Assembly: GCA_038253885.1 (NCBI GenBank)
Contig: JBBSGP010000064.1
Span: 1 to 14,010, forward strand
Direction of reading: 5' to 3'
Length of the DNA: 14,010 nucleotides
Origin: JALZAQ01 sp038253885
Lineage (GTDB): Bacteria > Gemmatimonadota > Gemmatimonadetes > Gemmatimonadales > Gemmatimonadaceae
This document shows, piece after piece, positions 1-8,203 of the stretch. Below the pieces are notes generated by a model. It was not told the origin of the DNA, made no database searches, and was given only the letters and a program-made list of their open reading frames with translations. Position 1 is the first letter of the stretch. The number at the start of each line of letters is the position of its first letter. The position numbers and the translations under genes are program-made.

Positions 1-501
1 GAGCGACTCGTGGGTGGCGCTCACCCGAGCCCCGGTCTCGCCGGCTCCTCCGAATGCATCGAGAATCCGGCGCTGAGACTCCTCGTCGAGCAGCGCCTGC
101 GCTTCGTGCTGCCCGTGGAGATTGACCAGCATCCGCCCCACATCCCCGAGCACGCTTGCTGTCACCGGGGAGTTGTTGATCCAGCCGCGCGTACGACCGC
201 CCGCTGTGACCTCGCGGCGCAGGACAAGGGCATGCTCCTCGATTTCGATCCCGCGCTCGTCGAGCGCGGAGAGAAGATCCGGACGATCGGCGATGTCGAA
301 CACGCCCTCGACCGTCGCCCGCTCCGCGCCGGTCCGGACCAGATCCACGCTCCCCCGCTCCCCGAGCAGAAGCCCGAGCGCACCGACGATGATGGATTTG
401 CCCGCGCCCGTTTCTCCCGTGAGGACATTGAAGCCGGGCGCGAGAGACAGGGCCAACTCGTCGATGATCGCGAAATCACGGATCCTGAGCTGCGTCAGCA
501 T
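1..501 (-). CDS. recN: DNA repair protein RecN, N-terminal part (cut by window edge)
   Basis: RecN is an SMC-like ATPase acting early in recombinational repair of double-strand breaks. The first 167 codons are present and the rest lies beyond the left edge. It begins MLTQLRIRDFAIIDELAL, the usual opening of the ABC head. A Walker A motif, GETGAGKS, follows at about residues 28-35, and the Q-loop-like LHGQHEAQ comes near residue 129; these are the expected parts of the N-terminal lobe. The ATG at 501 overlaps the nadK stop (stop at 497-495) by 7 nt, so its translation is probably coupled to nadK. No strong Shine-Dalgarno is seen. nadK next to recN is a common bacterial arrangement; argR and tlyA, often found between them in Firmicutes, are absent. 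The family assignment is firm. Whether the full gene is intact cannot be seen. Confidence 0.95.
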   Translation of the reverse strand, partial: MLTQLRIRDFAIIDELALSLAPGFNVLTGETGAGKSIIVGALGLLLGERGSVDLVRTGAERATVEGVFDIADRPDLLSALDERGIEIEEHALVLRREVTAGGRTRGWINNSPVTASVLGDVGRMLVNLHGQHEAQALLDEESQRRILDAFGGAGETGARVSATHESL

Positions 502-1364
502 GGAGACGTCTCGTCCCGCTCCCAGAGTCCGCCCCAACCCAGCTTGCGGCGCATGCGCGCAAAGAAACTGGCGTCGGTGAAGCGGACCATGAGCACCGGC
601 TGATCGGCGCGCCGTACGACCAAGGATTCTCCGACGCCGAAGGTAGTACCCACCTGCCCGTCCACGGTCACGAGAAGCTCGCTCGGACCGTCCTGCGCTT
701 GGAGCTCGACGGTGGCCGTGGGCGGAAGCACCACCGGTCGCACCGCCAGCGTATGGGCCGAGATCGGCGTGACGATGATGGATTCGACCGTCGGAACCAC
801 TATGGGCCCGCCGGCGGAAAGGTTGTAGGCAGTTGATCCGGTCGGCGTGGCCACGATGATTCCGTCCGCGGCGTAGGTTCCGATGGGCTCGCCGTTCACG
901 CTGATGCGCAGTAGCACCACGCGAGCGAATCCGCCTTTGTGGAGAACAATGTCGTTGACCGCGCGCCAGTGCTGCCGCGCGCGGGCGCCCGAGCACGACG
1001 CTTCGAGCGTCATGCGCCGCTCGACGACATAGTCGCGGCTCGCGAGCCGCTCCAGCGCTCCTTCCACCTCGTCGGCGCCGCAACTGGTCAGGAAGCCGAG
1101 GTGGCCCAGGTTCACCCCGAGCACCGGAATCGGCCGGCCCGCCAGAAGCCGTGCTCCCCGGAGCATTGTGCCATCCCCACCCAGGGTGAGCAGCGCATCC
1201 AGAGGCGTGAGATCGTCGAGCCGGTCGCTCTCGGGACTCAGCTCGTGCAGCTCCGGCTCGAACGCGAGAGACAGCCCGAGCTCGGGAGCACGATGCCGCA
1301 GCGTCTCGAGAATCGCCGGAAGCCCTTCGTATCGACGATTGCCGACGACTCCGACCGTCGTCAC
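495..1364 (-). CDS. nadK: NAD kinase
   Basis: ATP- or polyphosphate-dependent NAD+ kinase, making cytosolic NADP+. The 289-residue length is normal for bacterial NadK. The catalytic and ATP-binding GGDGT lies at residues 62-66. N137-D138 occupies the place of the usual NE/ND motif (AVNDIVLHK). The glycine-rich TPTGSTAYNLSAGGP is at 173-187. The start is GTG at 1364; its bases overlap the dxs stop in a GTGA junction, and an in-frame alternative is not available because the upstream ATG reads in the dxs frame. AGGTGA lies about 10 nt upstream and could serve as Shine-Dalgarno. The C-terminal tail (about 20 residues after FFARMRRKLGWGG) is typical of the family in several phyla. It shares its transcript with dxs and recN. 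The NADPH it supports would feed both FolD cycling and the MEP pathway served by dxs. Confidence 0.97.
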   Translation of the reverse strand: MTTVGVVGNRRYEGLPAILETLRHRAPELGLSLAFEPELHELSPESDRLDDLTPLDALLTLGGDGTMLRGARLLAGRPIPVLGVNLGHLGFLTSCGADEVEGALERLASRDYVVERRMTLEASCSGARARQHWRAVNDIVLHKGGFARVVLLRISVNGEPIGTYAADGIIVATPTGSTAYNLSAGGPIVVPTVESIIVTPISAHTLAVRPVVLPPTATVELQAQDGPSELLVTVDGQVGTTFGVGESLVVRRADQPVLMVRFTDASFFARMRRKLGWGGLWERDETSPC

Positions 1365-3259
1365 TCCGTCATCACCTCGTGCTCGCGCTGCGCCCGCACC
1401 TGGCGAGCGATGCCTTCAGCATCGAGGCCAAGCAGCGCGAGCTGCCGTTTCCGCGCAGCCTGCTCCACGTAGCGGTCCGGCACGCCGTGGAGGGCAAGGC
1501 GCACGGTCGGCTCCATGCGCTCGATGACCGACGCCATGTATGCTCCGAAGCCGTTGACGACCGTCCCTTCCTCGACGATCAGGATCCGCCGGTGGCTCGC
1601 CAGAACCGCCGCCAGGGTCACTTCGTCGTAGGGCTTGAGGAAGCGACAGTTGACGACTGTGAGATCGAATCCATCGGCTTCCGCCGACAATATCTCTGCA
1701 GCTCGCAACGACGGGAGGACCATCGTTCCCACCGCCAGGATCGCGCAGTCCCGTCCCTGGCGAAGCACCTCCCACGTTCCCTCGGGCACCGCTGGAATCT
1801 GGGCCAGCGCGCCCGGCACATCGGGCGCGGCGTCGCGCGGATACCGGATCGAGAATGGGCCTCCGCTGTGGTCGCTCGCGGTTCGCAGCAGTCCCAGCAG
1901 CTCCCGCGCGTCCTTGGGCGCGGTGACGGTCATCCCGGGAATCGCGAGCATGTAGGCGATGTCGTATAGCCCCATGTGGGTGGGTCCGTCCTCGCCGACC
2001 AGCCCCGCTCGGTCCATGCAGAACACCACCGGCAGCCTCTGGATTCCCACGTCGTGGATGATGTTGTCGTACGCCCGCTGAAGAAAAGTGGAATAGATGA
2101 CGACGAACGGACGTATTCCTCGGGTTGCCATCCCGGCGGCGAACGTGACAGCGTGGCCTTCCGCGATGCCGACGTCGAAGAAACGATCCGGATGGGCGCG
2201 CGCGAAGACGTGGGTTCCGGTCCCGGTGGGCATGGCGGCCGAGATGGCGACAATATCGTTCCTCTCGGCGGCCAGCTCGGTGAGCCCCCGGCCGAAGACG
2301 GCCGTGTACGCCGGGTTTGCAGTAGACTGCGCCCTCTGCTTTCCGGTCGCCGGATCGTGATCCGGCGGGAGGGCGTGCCACTTCTCGGTGCTCTCCCCGG
2401 CTGGAAAACCCTTTCCCTTCTGCGTGATCACGTGCACCAGCCGCGGGGAGCGGAGATCGCGTACCGCTGTCAGCGTGTCGACGAGCTGGTCGATGTCGTG
2501 TCCGTCGATGGGGCCGAAGTAGCGGAAGCCCAGCTCCTCGAACAGCACCCCCGGCGTCAGGAAGGATTTCATGCTTTCCTCCCACTTGCGGACGAGGGTG
2601 CCCATCGTCGCGAGCGGACCCGGGAGCTCGTCGACGACGTGCCCGATCGTGCTCCGGAGCCGGTTATAGATCGGGTTTCGCTGAACGGACCCGAGATAGC
2701 GTGACATCGCGCCAACGTTCGGGGCGATCGACATCTCGTTGTCGTTGAGAATGACGATGATGTCGCGGTCCGAGGATCCGGCATTGTTGAGACCCTCGTA
2801 CGCGAGCCCCGATGTGAGCGCCCCGTCGCCGAGGATGGCGGCCACGCGAAAATCCTGGCCGGTGAGATCTCGGGCCACCGCCATCCCCAACGCCGCCGAG
2901 ATCGCCGTGGCCGCGTGACCAGCCCCGAATGCGTCGTACTCGCTCTCGTCGCGTTTCAGAAAGCCGGACAGGCCGCTCTCCTGTCGAAGGGATTCGAAGC
3001 GCGCCCTGCGGCCGGTGAGGAGCTTGTGCGGGTAGCCCTGATGGCCGACGTCCCAGACCAGCTGATCGCGCGGAGCCCGGAAGACGTGGTGAAGCGCGAC
3101 CGTCAGCTCCACCACTCCGAGACCGGCGCCGATGTGTCCCCCGGTGCGCGAGCACGAGTCGATGAGGAACTCGCGGATCTCGCCCGCCAGCGCGCGCAGC
3201 TCATCGCGCGACATGCCCTCGAGGTCCGCGGGGGACTGAACCCGATCCAGAAGCGTCAT
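1361..3259 (-). CDS. dxs: 1-deoxy-D-xylulose-5-phosphate synthase
   Basis: TPP-dependent enzyme condensing pyruvate and glyceraldehyde 3-phosphate to DXP, the first step of the MEP isoprenoid pathway and a supply for thiamine and pyridoxal. It has 632 residues, against 620 in E. coli. Visible signatures are GGHIGAGLGVVELTVALH (about 40-57), VGHQGYPHKLLTGR (71-84), and the TPP/Mg motif GDG at 144-146 followed by LNDNEMSIAP (N172, N174). The pyrimidine-binding domain shows DVGIAEGHAVTFAAG with the catalytic glutamate, and DRAGLVGEDGPTHMG. The transketolase C-terminal domain ends the protein. The ATG at 3259 follows the ispA stop by 40 nt, the widest gap in this part of the operon; only a weak GGGAACGA precedes it. 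The 3' end overlaps nadK by 4 nt. Pairing with ispA puts the first MEP step next to prenyl-chain elongation, as in many bacteria. No key residue is missing. Confidence 0.98.
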   Translation of the reverse strand: MTLLDRVQSPADLEGMSRDELRALAGEIREFLIDSCSRTGGHIGAGLGVVELTVALHHVFRAPRDQLVWDVGHQGYPHKLLTGRRARFESLRQESGLSGFLKRDESEYDAFGAGHAATAISAALGMAVARDLTGQDFRVAAILGDGALTSGLAYEGLNNAGSSDRDIIVILNDNEMSIAPNVGAMSRYLGSVQRNPIYNRLRSTIGHVVDELPGPLATMGTLVRKWEESMKSFLTPGVLFEELGFRYFGPIDGHDIDQLVDTLTAVRDLRSPRLVHVITQKGKGFPAGESTEKWHALPPDHDPATGKQRAQSTANPAYTAVFGRGLTELAAERNDIVAISAAMPTGTGTHVFARAHPDRFFDVGIAEGHAVTFAAGMATRGIRPFVVIYSTFLQRAYDNIIHDVGIQRLPVVFCMDRAGLVGEDGPTHMGLYDIAYMLAIPGMTVTAPKDARELLGLLRTASDHSGGPFSIRYPRDAAPDVPGALAQIPAVPEGTWEVLRQGRDCAILAVGTMVLPSLRAAEILSAEADGFDLTVVNCRFLKPYDEVTLAAVLASHRRILIVEEGTVVNGFGAYMASVIERMEPTVRLALHGVPDRYVEQAARKRQLALLGLDAEGIARQVRAQREHEVMTE

Positions 3260-3299
3260 TCGTTCCCGTGTGAGAGGGTGCGTTGTCGCGCTCGCGCGG

Positions 3300-4202
3300 T
3301 CAGAATCGCCGTGCCACGGAGAAGCGCGCCAACTGCTCGAGGGCGGGCGTCACCAGCCCGGACGGCCTCAGCGCGTCGCACGCCTCATCCGCGAGGAGGG
3401 CCGCCCGGGCGATCGCTCCTTCTACCCCGAGCAATCCCGGATAGGTGTTCTTGCGCAGAACCGCGTCCCGCCCCGCCGTCTTGCCCAGCTGTCCCGTCGT
3501 GGCTGTGGCGTCAAGAACGTCATCGGCGATCTGGAACGCCAGACCGAGCGCCGCGCCGTAACGATCCAACGCTCTCCGCGCATCCGGAGTTGCTCGTGCC
3601 GCGAGGCCGCCGATGCGTACGGCGGCCTCGATGAGCGCCCCGGTCTTCGCGCGGTGGATCTGCTCGAGCTCGGACAGCGTCAGCTCCAGTCCCTCGCCCG
3701 CTAAATCGAGGAGCTGTCCTCCCACCATTCCCCCTCCTCCGGATGCTCGCATGAGCTCCCGAACGATGGCACCGCGCTCGGAGCCGAGCAACCCGAGCGC
3801 ACGTGCACCATCGGCGGCTGCCCGCGCTGCCAGCGGCACCATGGCAAGTCCGGCGGCAGCGGCTATCTGCACGCCGAACGCGCGATGAGTCGTCGGACGG
3901 CCGCGGCGGACGTCATCATCGTCCATGCACGGGAGATCGTCGTGAACGAGAGAATAGGCGTGTACGACCTCCACCGCGGATGCGACGGCGACCGCCCTCC
4001 CGACCTGCGCACCGCCAGCGGCTCGATACGTCGCCAGCATCAGGAGAGGCCGCAGCCGCTTGCCCTCACCCAGCAAGCTGTAGCGAATTGCGTCGGCGAC
4101 ACGCCCGGGCAGCGCGCCGAGAGTCCGGTCGCACAGCGCCACGAGCTCGGAGTCTACCGCGTGACGGTCGCGTACCAGATGGTCGATCGAGTCAGCGATC
4201 AA
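3300..4202 (-). CDS. ispA: Short-chain polyprenyl (farnesyl/geranylgeranyl) diphosphate synthase
   Basis: Trans-prenyltransferase that adds isopentenyl diphosphate units to allylic diphosphates. It has 300 residues, close to IspA. GKRLRP at 47-52 binds diphosphate. The first aspartate-rich motif is DDLPCMD at 88-94, with the two-residue insertion typical of bacterial FPP synthases. GGQLLDL is at 161-167, and the second aspartate-rich motif is DDVLD at 227-231. The C-terminus ends ARFSVARRF, as expected. The start is taken as TTG at 4202, overlapping the xseB stop by 11 nt; it gives the normal distance to GKRLRP, whereas the next in-frame GTG would remove 21 residues. No clear Shine-Dalgarno is seen, so coupling to xseB is likely. 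Oddity: the well-conserved AGD after the first motif reads AGL (L119). Product chain length (C15 or C20) cannot be told from sequence, so the gene symbol reflects family and context. Confidence 0.9.
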   Translation of the reverse strand: MIADSIDHLVRDRHAVDSELVALCDRTLGALPGRVADAIRYSLLGEGKRLRPLLMLATYRAAGGAQVGRAVAVASAVEVVHAYSLVHDDLPCMDDDDVRRGRPTTHRAFGVQIAAAAGLAMVPLAARAAADGARALGLLGSERGAIVRELMRASGGGGMVGGQLLDLAGEGLELTLSELEQIHRAKTGALIEAAVRIGGLAARATPDARRALDRYGAALGLAFQIADDVLDATATTGQLGKTAGRDAVLRKNTYPGLLGVEGAIARAALLADEACDALRPSGLVTPALEQLARFSVARRF

Positions 4203-4404
4203 GCTCGGACAGGATGAAGCTTCCGTCAGACCGCTCGGTGAGCACCTTGATGCGGGCCTCGATTCCGCTCAACGCAGCCGCCGCCAGGCGAAGGCGCTCC
4301 ACTCCTTCGCTGAACAGCTCCAGCGACCGATCCAGCTCGAGCTCACCCCGCTCGAGCTCGGATACGATGGCTTCGATGCGGGCGAGCTCGGATTCGAAGG
4401 ACAT
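4192..4404 (-). CDS. xseB: Exodeoxyribonuclease VII small subunit
   Basis: Small subunit of exonuclease VII, which degrades single-stranded DNA; several copies of XseB wrap the long helical arm of XseA. It has 70 residues, within the usual 60-85. It begins MSFESELARIEAIVSELERG; the pattern of one short helix, the ELELDRSLELFSEGVERL segment and a second helix matches the family. The ATG at 4404 is preferred over an upstream reading because residues before it would be the out-of-frame xseA 3' end and are arginine/serine-rich shadow sequence. It begins 20 nt after the xseA stop, with no convincing Shine-Dalgarno. Its last codons overlap the TTG of ispA. xseA followed directly by xseB fits expression of both subunits from the same message. 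Confidence 0.95.
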   Translation of the reverse strand: MSFESELARIEAIVSELERGELELDRSLELFSEGVERLRLAAAALSGIEARIKVLTERSDGSFILSELDR

Positions 4405-4424
4405 GGCGTGGCGGAGGAGTGGAA

Positions 4425-5645
4425 TCAGGAGGAAGGATGGCGGCGAACACTCGACGCGATCGCGTCCACCTCGCCGTCGCGCAACAACAGGGAGAAGGGA
4501 TCTCCGGCCGCGAACCGGGAGACCTCGATGAGGGCTCGCCCCTCGGCGTCGCGTGCGACAGCGTAGCCGCGAGAGAGAGTGGCGAGCGGGCTGAGCGCGC
4601 TCAATCGGCCGGACCACGACGCGAGGCTCGCTCGCCGTCGCTCGCTGTCGTGAGAAGCGCTCTGTCGAAGTACCCGTGCCGCCCGCTGGAGACGCTCCGT
4701 GCCCAGCCGCAGACGGCGCTCGAGCGCCCGGCGCATCAGGCCGGCCTTCGCCTCGAGAGACTCCATCTCATCCGTGAGCACGGGCACCGCCGCCGCGGCC
4801 GCCGCCGAAGGCGTCGCGGCTCGCAGGTCGGCGACCAGATCGCATAGCGTGACGTCCACCTCGTGTCCCACGGCGGAGATGGTCGGGACACGGCAGCCCG
4901 CAAGCGCGCGCGCGACACGCTCGTCATTGAATGCCCACAGGTCCTCGCGCGCTCCGCCACCACGTCCGACGATCACCGTCTGAGCCTGGCCCCAACGACT
5001 GACTCGGTTGATGGCTGCCGCGAGCTCGGCCGGCGCGCTGTCACCCTGCACGGCGGCCGGCACCAGCACGATCTCGACCGCCGGGCACCGCCGGCGAATC
5101 ACGGCGACGATGTCGCGAAACGCCGCTCCGGTGGGGCTGGTCACCACCGCCACTCGTGCCGGGAGCCGAGCCAGGCGCCGCTTCCTCCCCGGCGCGAGCA
5201 GCCCATCGAGCTCCAGCCGAGCGCGGATCTGCTCGAACGCCTTTCGCCGCAGACCATCGCCTTCCGCCGACAGGTCGCTGATGGTCAGCTGCATGTCGCC
5301 GCGCGCGGCGTAGACAGTCAGTTGCCCGAGCGCCGTGACTTGCATCCCCTCATCCGGCGCGGCCGGAATTCGAAGTTGATCGCGAGACCACACGACGCAC
5401 CGGATCTGAGCCGATCCGTCTCGCAAGCAGAAGTACCAGTGGCCGTTCCGGTGGGCCTTGAAGTCGAGCACCTCGCCGCGCACCCAGAGAGGGGGGAAAG
5501 AGCCTTCCAGAATATCCTTGGCGGCCTGAGTCACTGTCCCGACCCTCACCGGCCGGCCGGGACTCGAGCCGGGCGAGACATCTCCGCCTCCGTGCAATCC
5601 GAGCGATGGCTCAGGCCACGCGTCGCGTGAGCCCACGCGCGTCAC
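4425..5645 (-). CDS. xseA: Exodeoxyribonuclease VII large subunit
   Basis: Catalytic subunit of exonuclease VII (single-stranded DNA, both directions). It has 406 residues. The OB-fold DNA-binding domain spans about 33-128 (VGTVTQAAKDILEG, WVRGEV, GHWYFCLRD). The catalytic region contains VVTSPTGAAFRDI (167-179), RGGGAREDLWAFNDE (228-242) and SAVGHEVDVTLCDLVAD (257-273), then the alanine run ATPSAAAAAA. A long helical arm rich in arginine follows, and SRGYAV comes near the C-terminus, the usual XseA ending. The start is GTG at 5645 in a GTGA overlap with folD, preceded at short spacing by GGAGG inside folD. A second GTG three codons later is also possible. The first 30 residues are poorly conserved, glycine/proline-rich extension. 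The conserved catalytic motifs are all intact. XseB follows 20 nt downstream. Confidence 0.97.
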   Translation of the reverse strand: MTRVGSRDAWPEPSLGLHGGGDVSPGSSPGRPVRVGTVTQAAKDILEGSFPPLWVRGEVLDFKAHRNGHWYFCLRDGSAQIRCVVWSRDQLRIPAAPDEGMQVTALGQLTVYAARGDMQLTISDLSAEGDGLRRKAFEQIRARLELDGLLAPGRKRRLARLPARVAVVTSPTGAAFRDIVAVIRRRCPAVEIVLVPAAVQGDSAPAELAAAINRVSRWGQAQTVIVGRGGGAREDLWAFNDERVARALAGCRVPTISAVGHEVDVTLCDLVADLRAATPSAAAAAAVPVLTDEMESLEAKAGLMRRALERRLRLGTERLQRAARVLRQSASHDSERRRASLASWSGRLSALSPLATLSRGYAVARDAEGRALIEVSRFAAGDPFSLLLRDGEVDAIASSVRRHPSS

Positions 5646-6538
5646 GCCGCCTCCATCCCGGCCGACATCTTGGCCGCACGGAGCGTGTTCACCAGCAGCA
5701 TGGCGATCGTCATCGGGCCGACACCTCCGGGCACCGGCGTCAGCAGCGAGGCGATCTGCCTCACACCCTCGAAGTCGACGTCGCCCACCAAGCGCGTGCC
5801 GCTCTTCGCGGACGGATCCGCGATACGGTTGATCCCGACATCGATCACCACGGCGCCGGGCTTGACCATCGCCGCCGTGATCATGCGTGGCTTCCCCGCG
5901 GCCGCGATCAACACATCCGCTCGGCGAGTGTGAGCGGCGAGATCAGTCGTTCGGCTGTGGCAGATCGTCACCGTCGCATTCGCGCCGCGGTGATTCTGGA
6001 TGAGCAGCGCGGCCATCGGCTTTCCGACGATATTACTGCGTCCCACGATCACGCACTCCTTTCCTACGGGATCCACTCCGGACCGCCGGAGCATCTCCAT
6101 CACTCCCGACGGCGTGGCAGGGATGAAGCCATCCCCATCACCGGTCAGCATCTTCCCGACGTTGACCGGATGAAAACCGTCCACATCCTTCTCCGGGAGA
6201 ATCCGTCGCATCACCTTGTCGGAATCGATCTGCGGGGGGAGAGGCATCTGGACCAGAATGCCATGAACGCCCGGATCGACGTTCAGAGCCTCGACCTGCG
6301 CGAGCACTGCCTGCTCGGTGCTGTCAGCCGCCATCCGAATGGTGAGGCTATGCATCCCCGCTTCGTTGCAGGCCCTGCCCTTGCTCCGCACGTATACCGC
6401 ACTCGCGGGATCATCTCCCACCAGGATCACCGCCAGTCCCGGCTTCAGCCCCTCGGCGACGAGGTCGGTGACGCATCGCGCGACGTCGTTCCGGATCGTC
6501 CGCGCCATCGCGATTCCGTCGATGAGGTTAGCGGGCAA
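5642..6538 (-). CDS. folD: Bifunctional methylenetetrahydrofolate dehydrogenase/cyclohydrolase
   Basis: FolD interconverts 5,10-methylene-, 5,10-methenyl- and 10-formyl-tetrahydrofolate with NADP(H). Signatures are the catalytic YVRSK (Tyr and Lys of YxxxK), VQMPLPPQID, EKDVDGFHPVNVGKM, the dinucleotide-binding VGRSNIVGKPM, DVGINR and TPVPGGVGPMT. The reading frame stays open to 6658, but the upstream 40 residues are cysteine/arginine-rich shadow of rny. The family normally begins a few residues before IDGxxxA, so I choose TTG at 6538 (LPANLIDGIAMAR), giving 298 residues, typical for FolD. This TTG overlaps the rny stop by 11 nt, the same geometry as ispA over xseB. The ATG at 6508 would delete the first strand. 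GGTGG lies just upstream as a weak, closely spaced Shine-Dalgarno. The 3' end overlaps xseA by 4 nt. Confidence 0.93.
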   Translation of the reverse strand: MPANLIDGIAMARTIRNDVARCVTDLVAEGLKPGLAVILVGDDPASAVYVRSKGRACNEAGMHSLTIRMAADSTEQAVLAQVEALNVDPGVHGILVQMPLPPQIDSDKVMRRILPEKDVDGFHPVNVGKMLTGDGDGFIPATPSGVMEMLRRSGVDPVGKECVIVGRSNIVGKPMAALLIQNHRGANATVTICHSRTTDLAAHTRRADVLIAAAGKPRMITAAMVKPGAVVIDVGINRIADPSAKSGTRLVGDVDFEGVRQIASLLTPVPGGVGPMTIAMLLVNTLRAAKMSAGMEAA

Positions 6539-8114
6539 AATCCACCGCCCGGGTCTCCCGGATGCACACCACCTTGATCTGGCCGGGGTACTGCAGCTCG
6601 GTCTCGATGCGCCGCGCGATCTCCTCCGACAGCGCGGACATCCGAGCGTCATCGACACCGTCCGGATTCACGATCACCCGGACTTCTCGTCCCGCCTGGA
6701 TCGCGAAGACCTTCTCGACGCCGGTATAGCTCGACGCGATCTTCTCCAATCCCTCGAGTCGCTTCACATAGGTCTCGAAGGCCTCCCTCCGGGCTCCTGG
6801 CCTGGACCCGGAGATCGCGTCGGCTGCCTGGACGAGAACGCTCACCTCGCTCTCGTGCGGCACGTCGTCGTGGTGCGCGGCGATGCAGTTGACGATCAGG
6901 GGATGCTCGCCGTATTTCGTTGCCTGCTCCACGCCAAGCTGCACGTGCGTACCCTCGTGCTCGTGGGTCAGCACCTTCCCGATGTCGTGCAGAAGCGCAC
7001 CGCGCTTCGCCATCGTGATGTCGAGGCCGAGCTCCGAGGCCATGATCCCGGCCAGCCATGACACTTCCTTGGAGTGCTGCAGGATGTTCTGGCCATAGCT
7101 GGTGCGGTAGTGCATGCGCCCCACCAGCCTGATCAGCTCGGGATGAAGCCCGTGCGCGCCCACTTCGTAGGCTGCCTGCTCACCCATCTCGACGATCCCG
7201 GCGTCCACCTCCTTTCTGGACTTGGCCACCACCTCCTCGATCCGGCCCGGATGGATCCGCCCATCCGCCACCAGCTTGCTGAGCGCCAGGCGCGCGATCT
7301 CCCGCCGCACCGGGTCGAAGCCGGAGACGACCACCGTATCGGGGGTGTCGTCGATGATCACGTCGACGCCTGTCGCCAACTCGAACGCGCGAATGTTCCG
7401 TCCTTCGCGACCGATGATGCGTCCCTTCATCTCGTCGTTCGGAAGCGCGACGGAAGAGACCGTGATCTCCGCTGTGTGTTCGGCCGCTATCCGCTGGACG
7501 GCCAGCGTGACGATCTTTCGGGCCTCGCGCTCCGCGTTGCGACGCGCACTCTCGCGGATCTCCCGCAAGCGGCTCGCGGCGTCCGCCTGCGCCTGTTCTT
7601 CCATGCGGTGGATCAGCTCGGCTTTCGCTTCCTGCGCCGTCATACCGGCCAGCTGCTCGAGGCGACGGCGTCCTTCGCTCACGAGCTTGTCGAGCTCGCC
7701 CTCCCGGTCACCGACGGATTTCTCCTTACGGCCCACTTCACTGGCCCGGCGGCTCAGCTCCTTCTCCCGCTGGTCGAGGACATCGAACTTCCGGTCCAGC
7801 GTGGTCTCCCGCTCCTGCGTGCGACGCTCGCCCCGCTCCAGCTCGTCGCGCCTCCTGTTCGCTTCCTGCTCCCAGCTCTCGCGGAGCCTGATCGTCTCCT
7901 CCTTTCCGGCCACCACCGCCGACTTTCGGAGGGTTTCGGCTTCCCGCTCTGCCTCCGCCAGCATGCGCTGCGAACTCTCCTCCGCGGTCGCCTTCGCGGC
8001 GATCTGGGCTGCGCGCTCGGCGGCCTGCCCACGTCGCTGTCCCAGGATGAAAAAGGCCGCGGCGGCGATGAGTACGGCTACGCCCGACGCGGCCAGAAGC
8101 GCGGTCTGATTCAT
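6528..8114 (-). CDS. rny: Ribonuclease Y
   Basis: Membrane-anchored endoribonuclease that initiates mRNA decay. With the ATG at 8114 the protein has 528 residues (about 520 in B. subtilis). Order of parts: one transmembrane helix at about 2-25 (LLAASGVAVLIAAAAFFILG) followed by positive charge; a long coiled coil rich in E, R, K and A to about 205; a KH domain with GRIIGREGRNIRAFE at about 231-245; an HD domain with LLHDIGK (His-Asp at 376-377) and the IAAHHDD segment at 411-417; and a C-terminal region ending KVVCIRETRAVDFAR. A GTG ten codons upstream (8144) is in frame, but GGAG lies 10 nt before the ATG and the extra residues are not family-like. Upstream is a 236-nt gap to zapA with a possible promoter or structured RNA. 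Its stop is overlapped by folD. Confidence 0.97.
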   Translation of the reverse strand: MNQTALLAASGVAVLIAAAAFFILGQRRGQAAERAAQIAAKATAEESSQRMLAEAEREAETLRKSAVVAGKEETIRLRESWEQEANRRRDELERGERRTQERETTLDRKFDVLDQREKELSRRASEVGRKEKSVGDREGELDKLVSEGRRRLEQLAGMTAQEAKAELIHRMEEQAQADAASRLREIRESARRNAEREARKIVTLAVQRIAAEHTAEITVSSVALPNDEMKGRIIGREGRNIRAFELATGVDVIIDDTPDTVVVSGFDPVRREIARLALSKLVADGRIHPGRIEEVVAKSRKEVDAGIVEMGEQAAYEVGAHGLHPELIRLVGRMHYRTSYGQNILQHSKEVSWLAGIMASELGLDITMAKRGALLHDIGKVLTHEHEGTHVQLGVEQATKYGEHPLIVNCIAAHHDDVPHESEVSVLVQAADAISGSRPGARREAFETYVKRLEGLEKIASSYTGVEKVFAIQAGREVRVIVNPDGVDDARMSALSEEIARRIETELQYPGQIKVVCIRETRAVDFAR

Positions 8115-8203
8115 CTGATCTATGCTCCAACGCGGCGACGTCACCGCGGAGACGGAAATGCCACGGCAGGAGGGCGACTCGCGAGCGATGTTGGGAGGCC
8201 AGT

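Noticed and set aside
1416..2585. Second long minus-strand frame inside dxs
   Set aside because: It is an out-of-frame reading of dxs, very Arg/Gly-rich, with no family motif.
6539..6658. Longer FolD with 40 extra N-terminal residues
   Set aside because: The residues are Cys/Arg/Ser-rich shadow of the rny coding frame; the family begins just before IDGxxxA.
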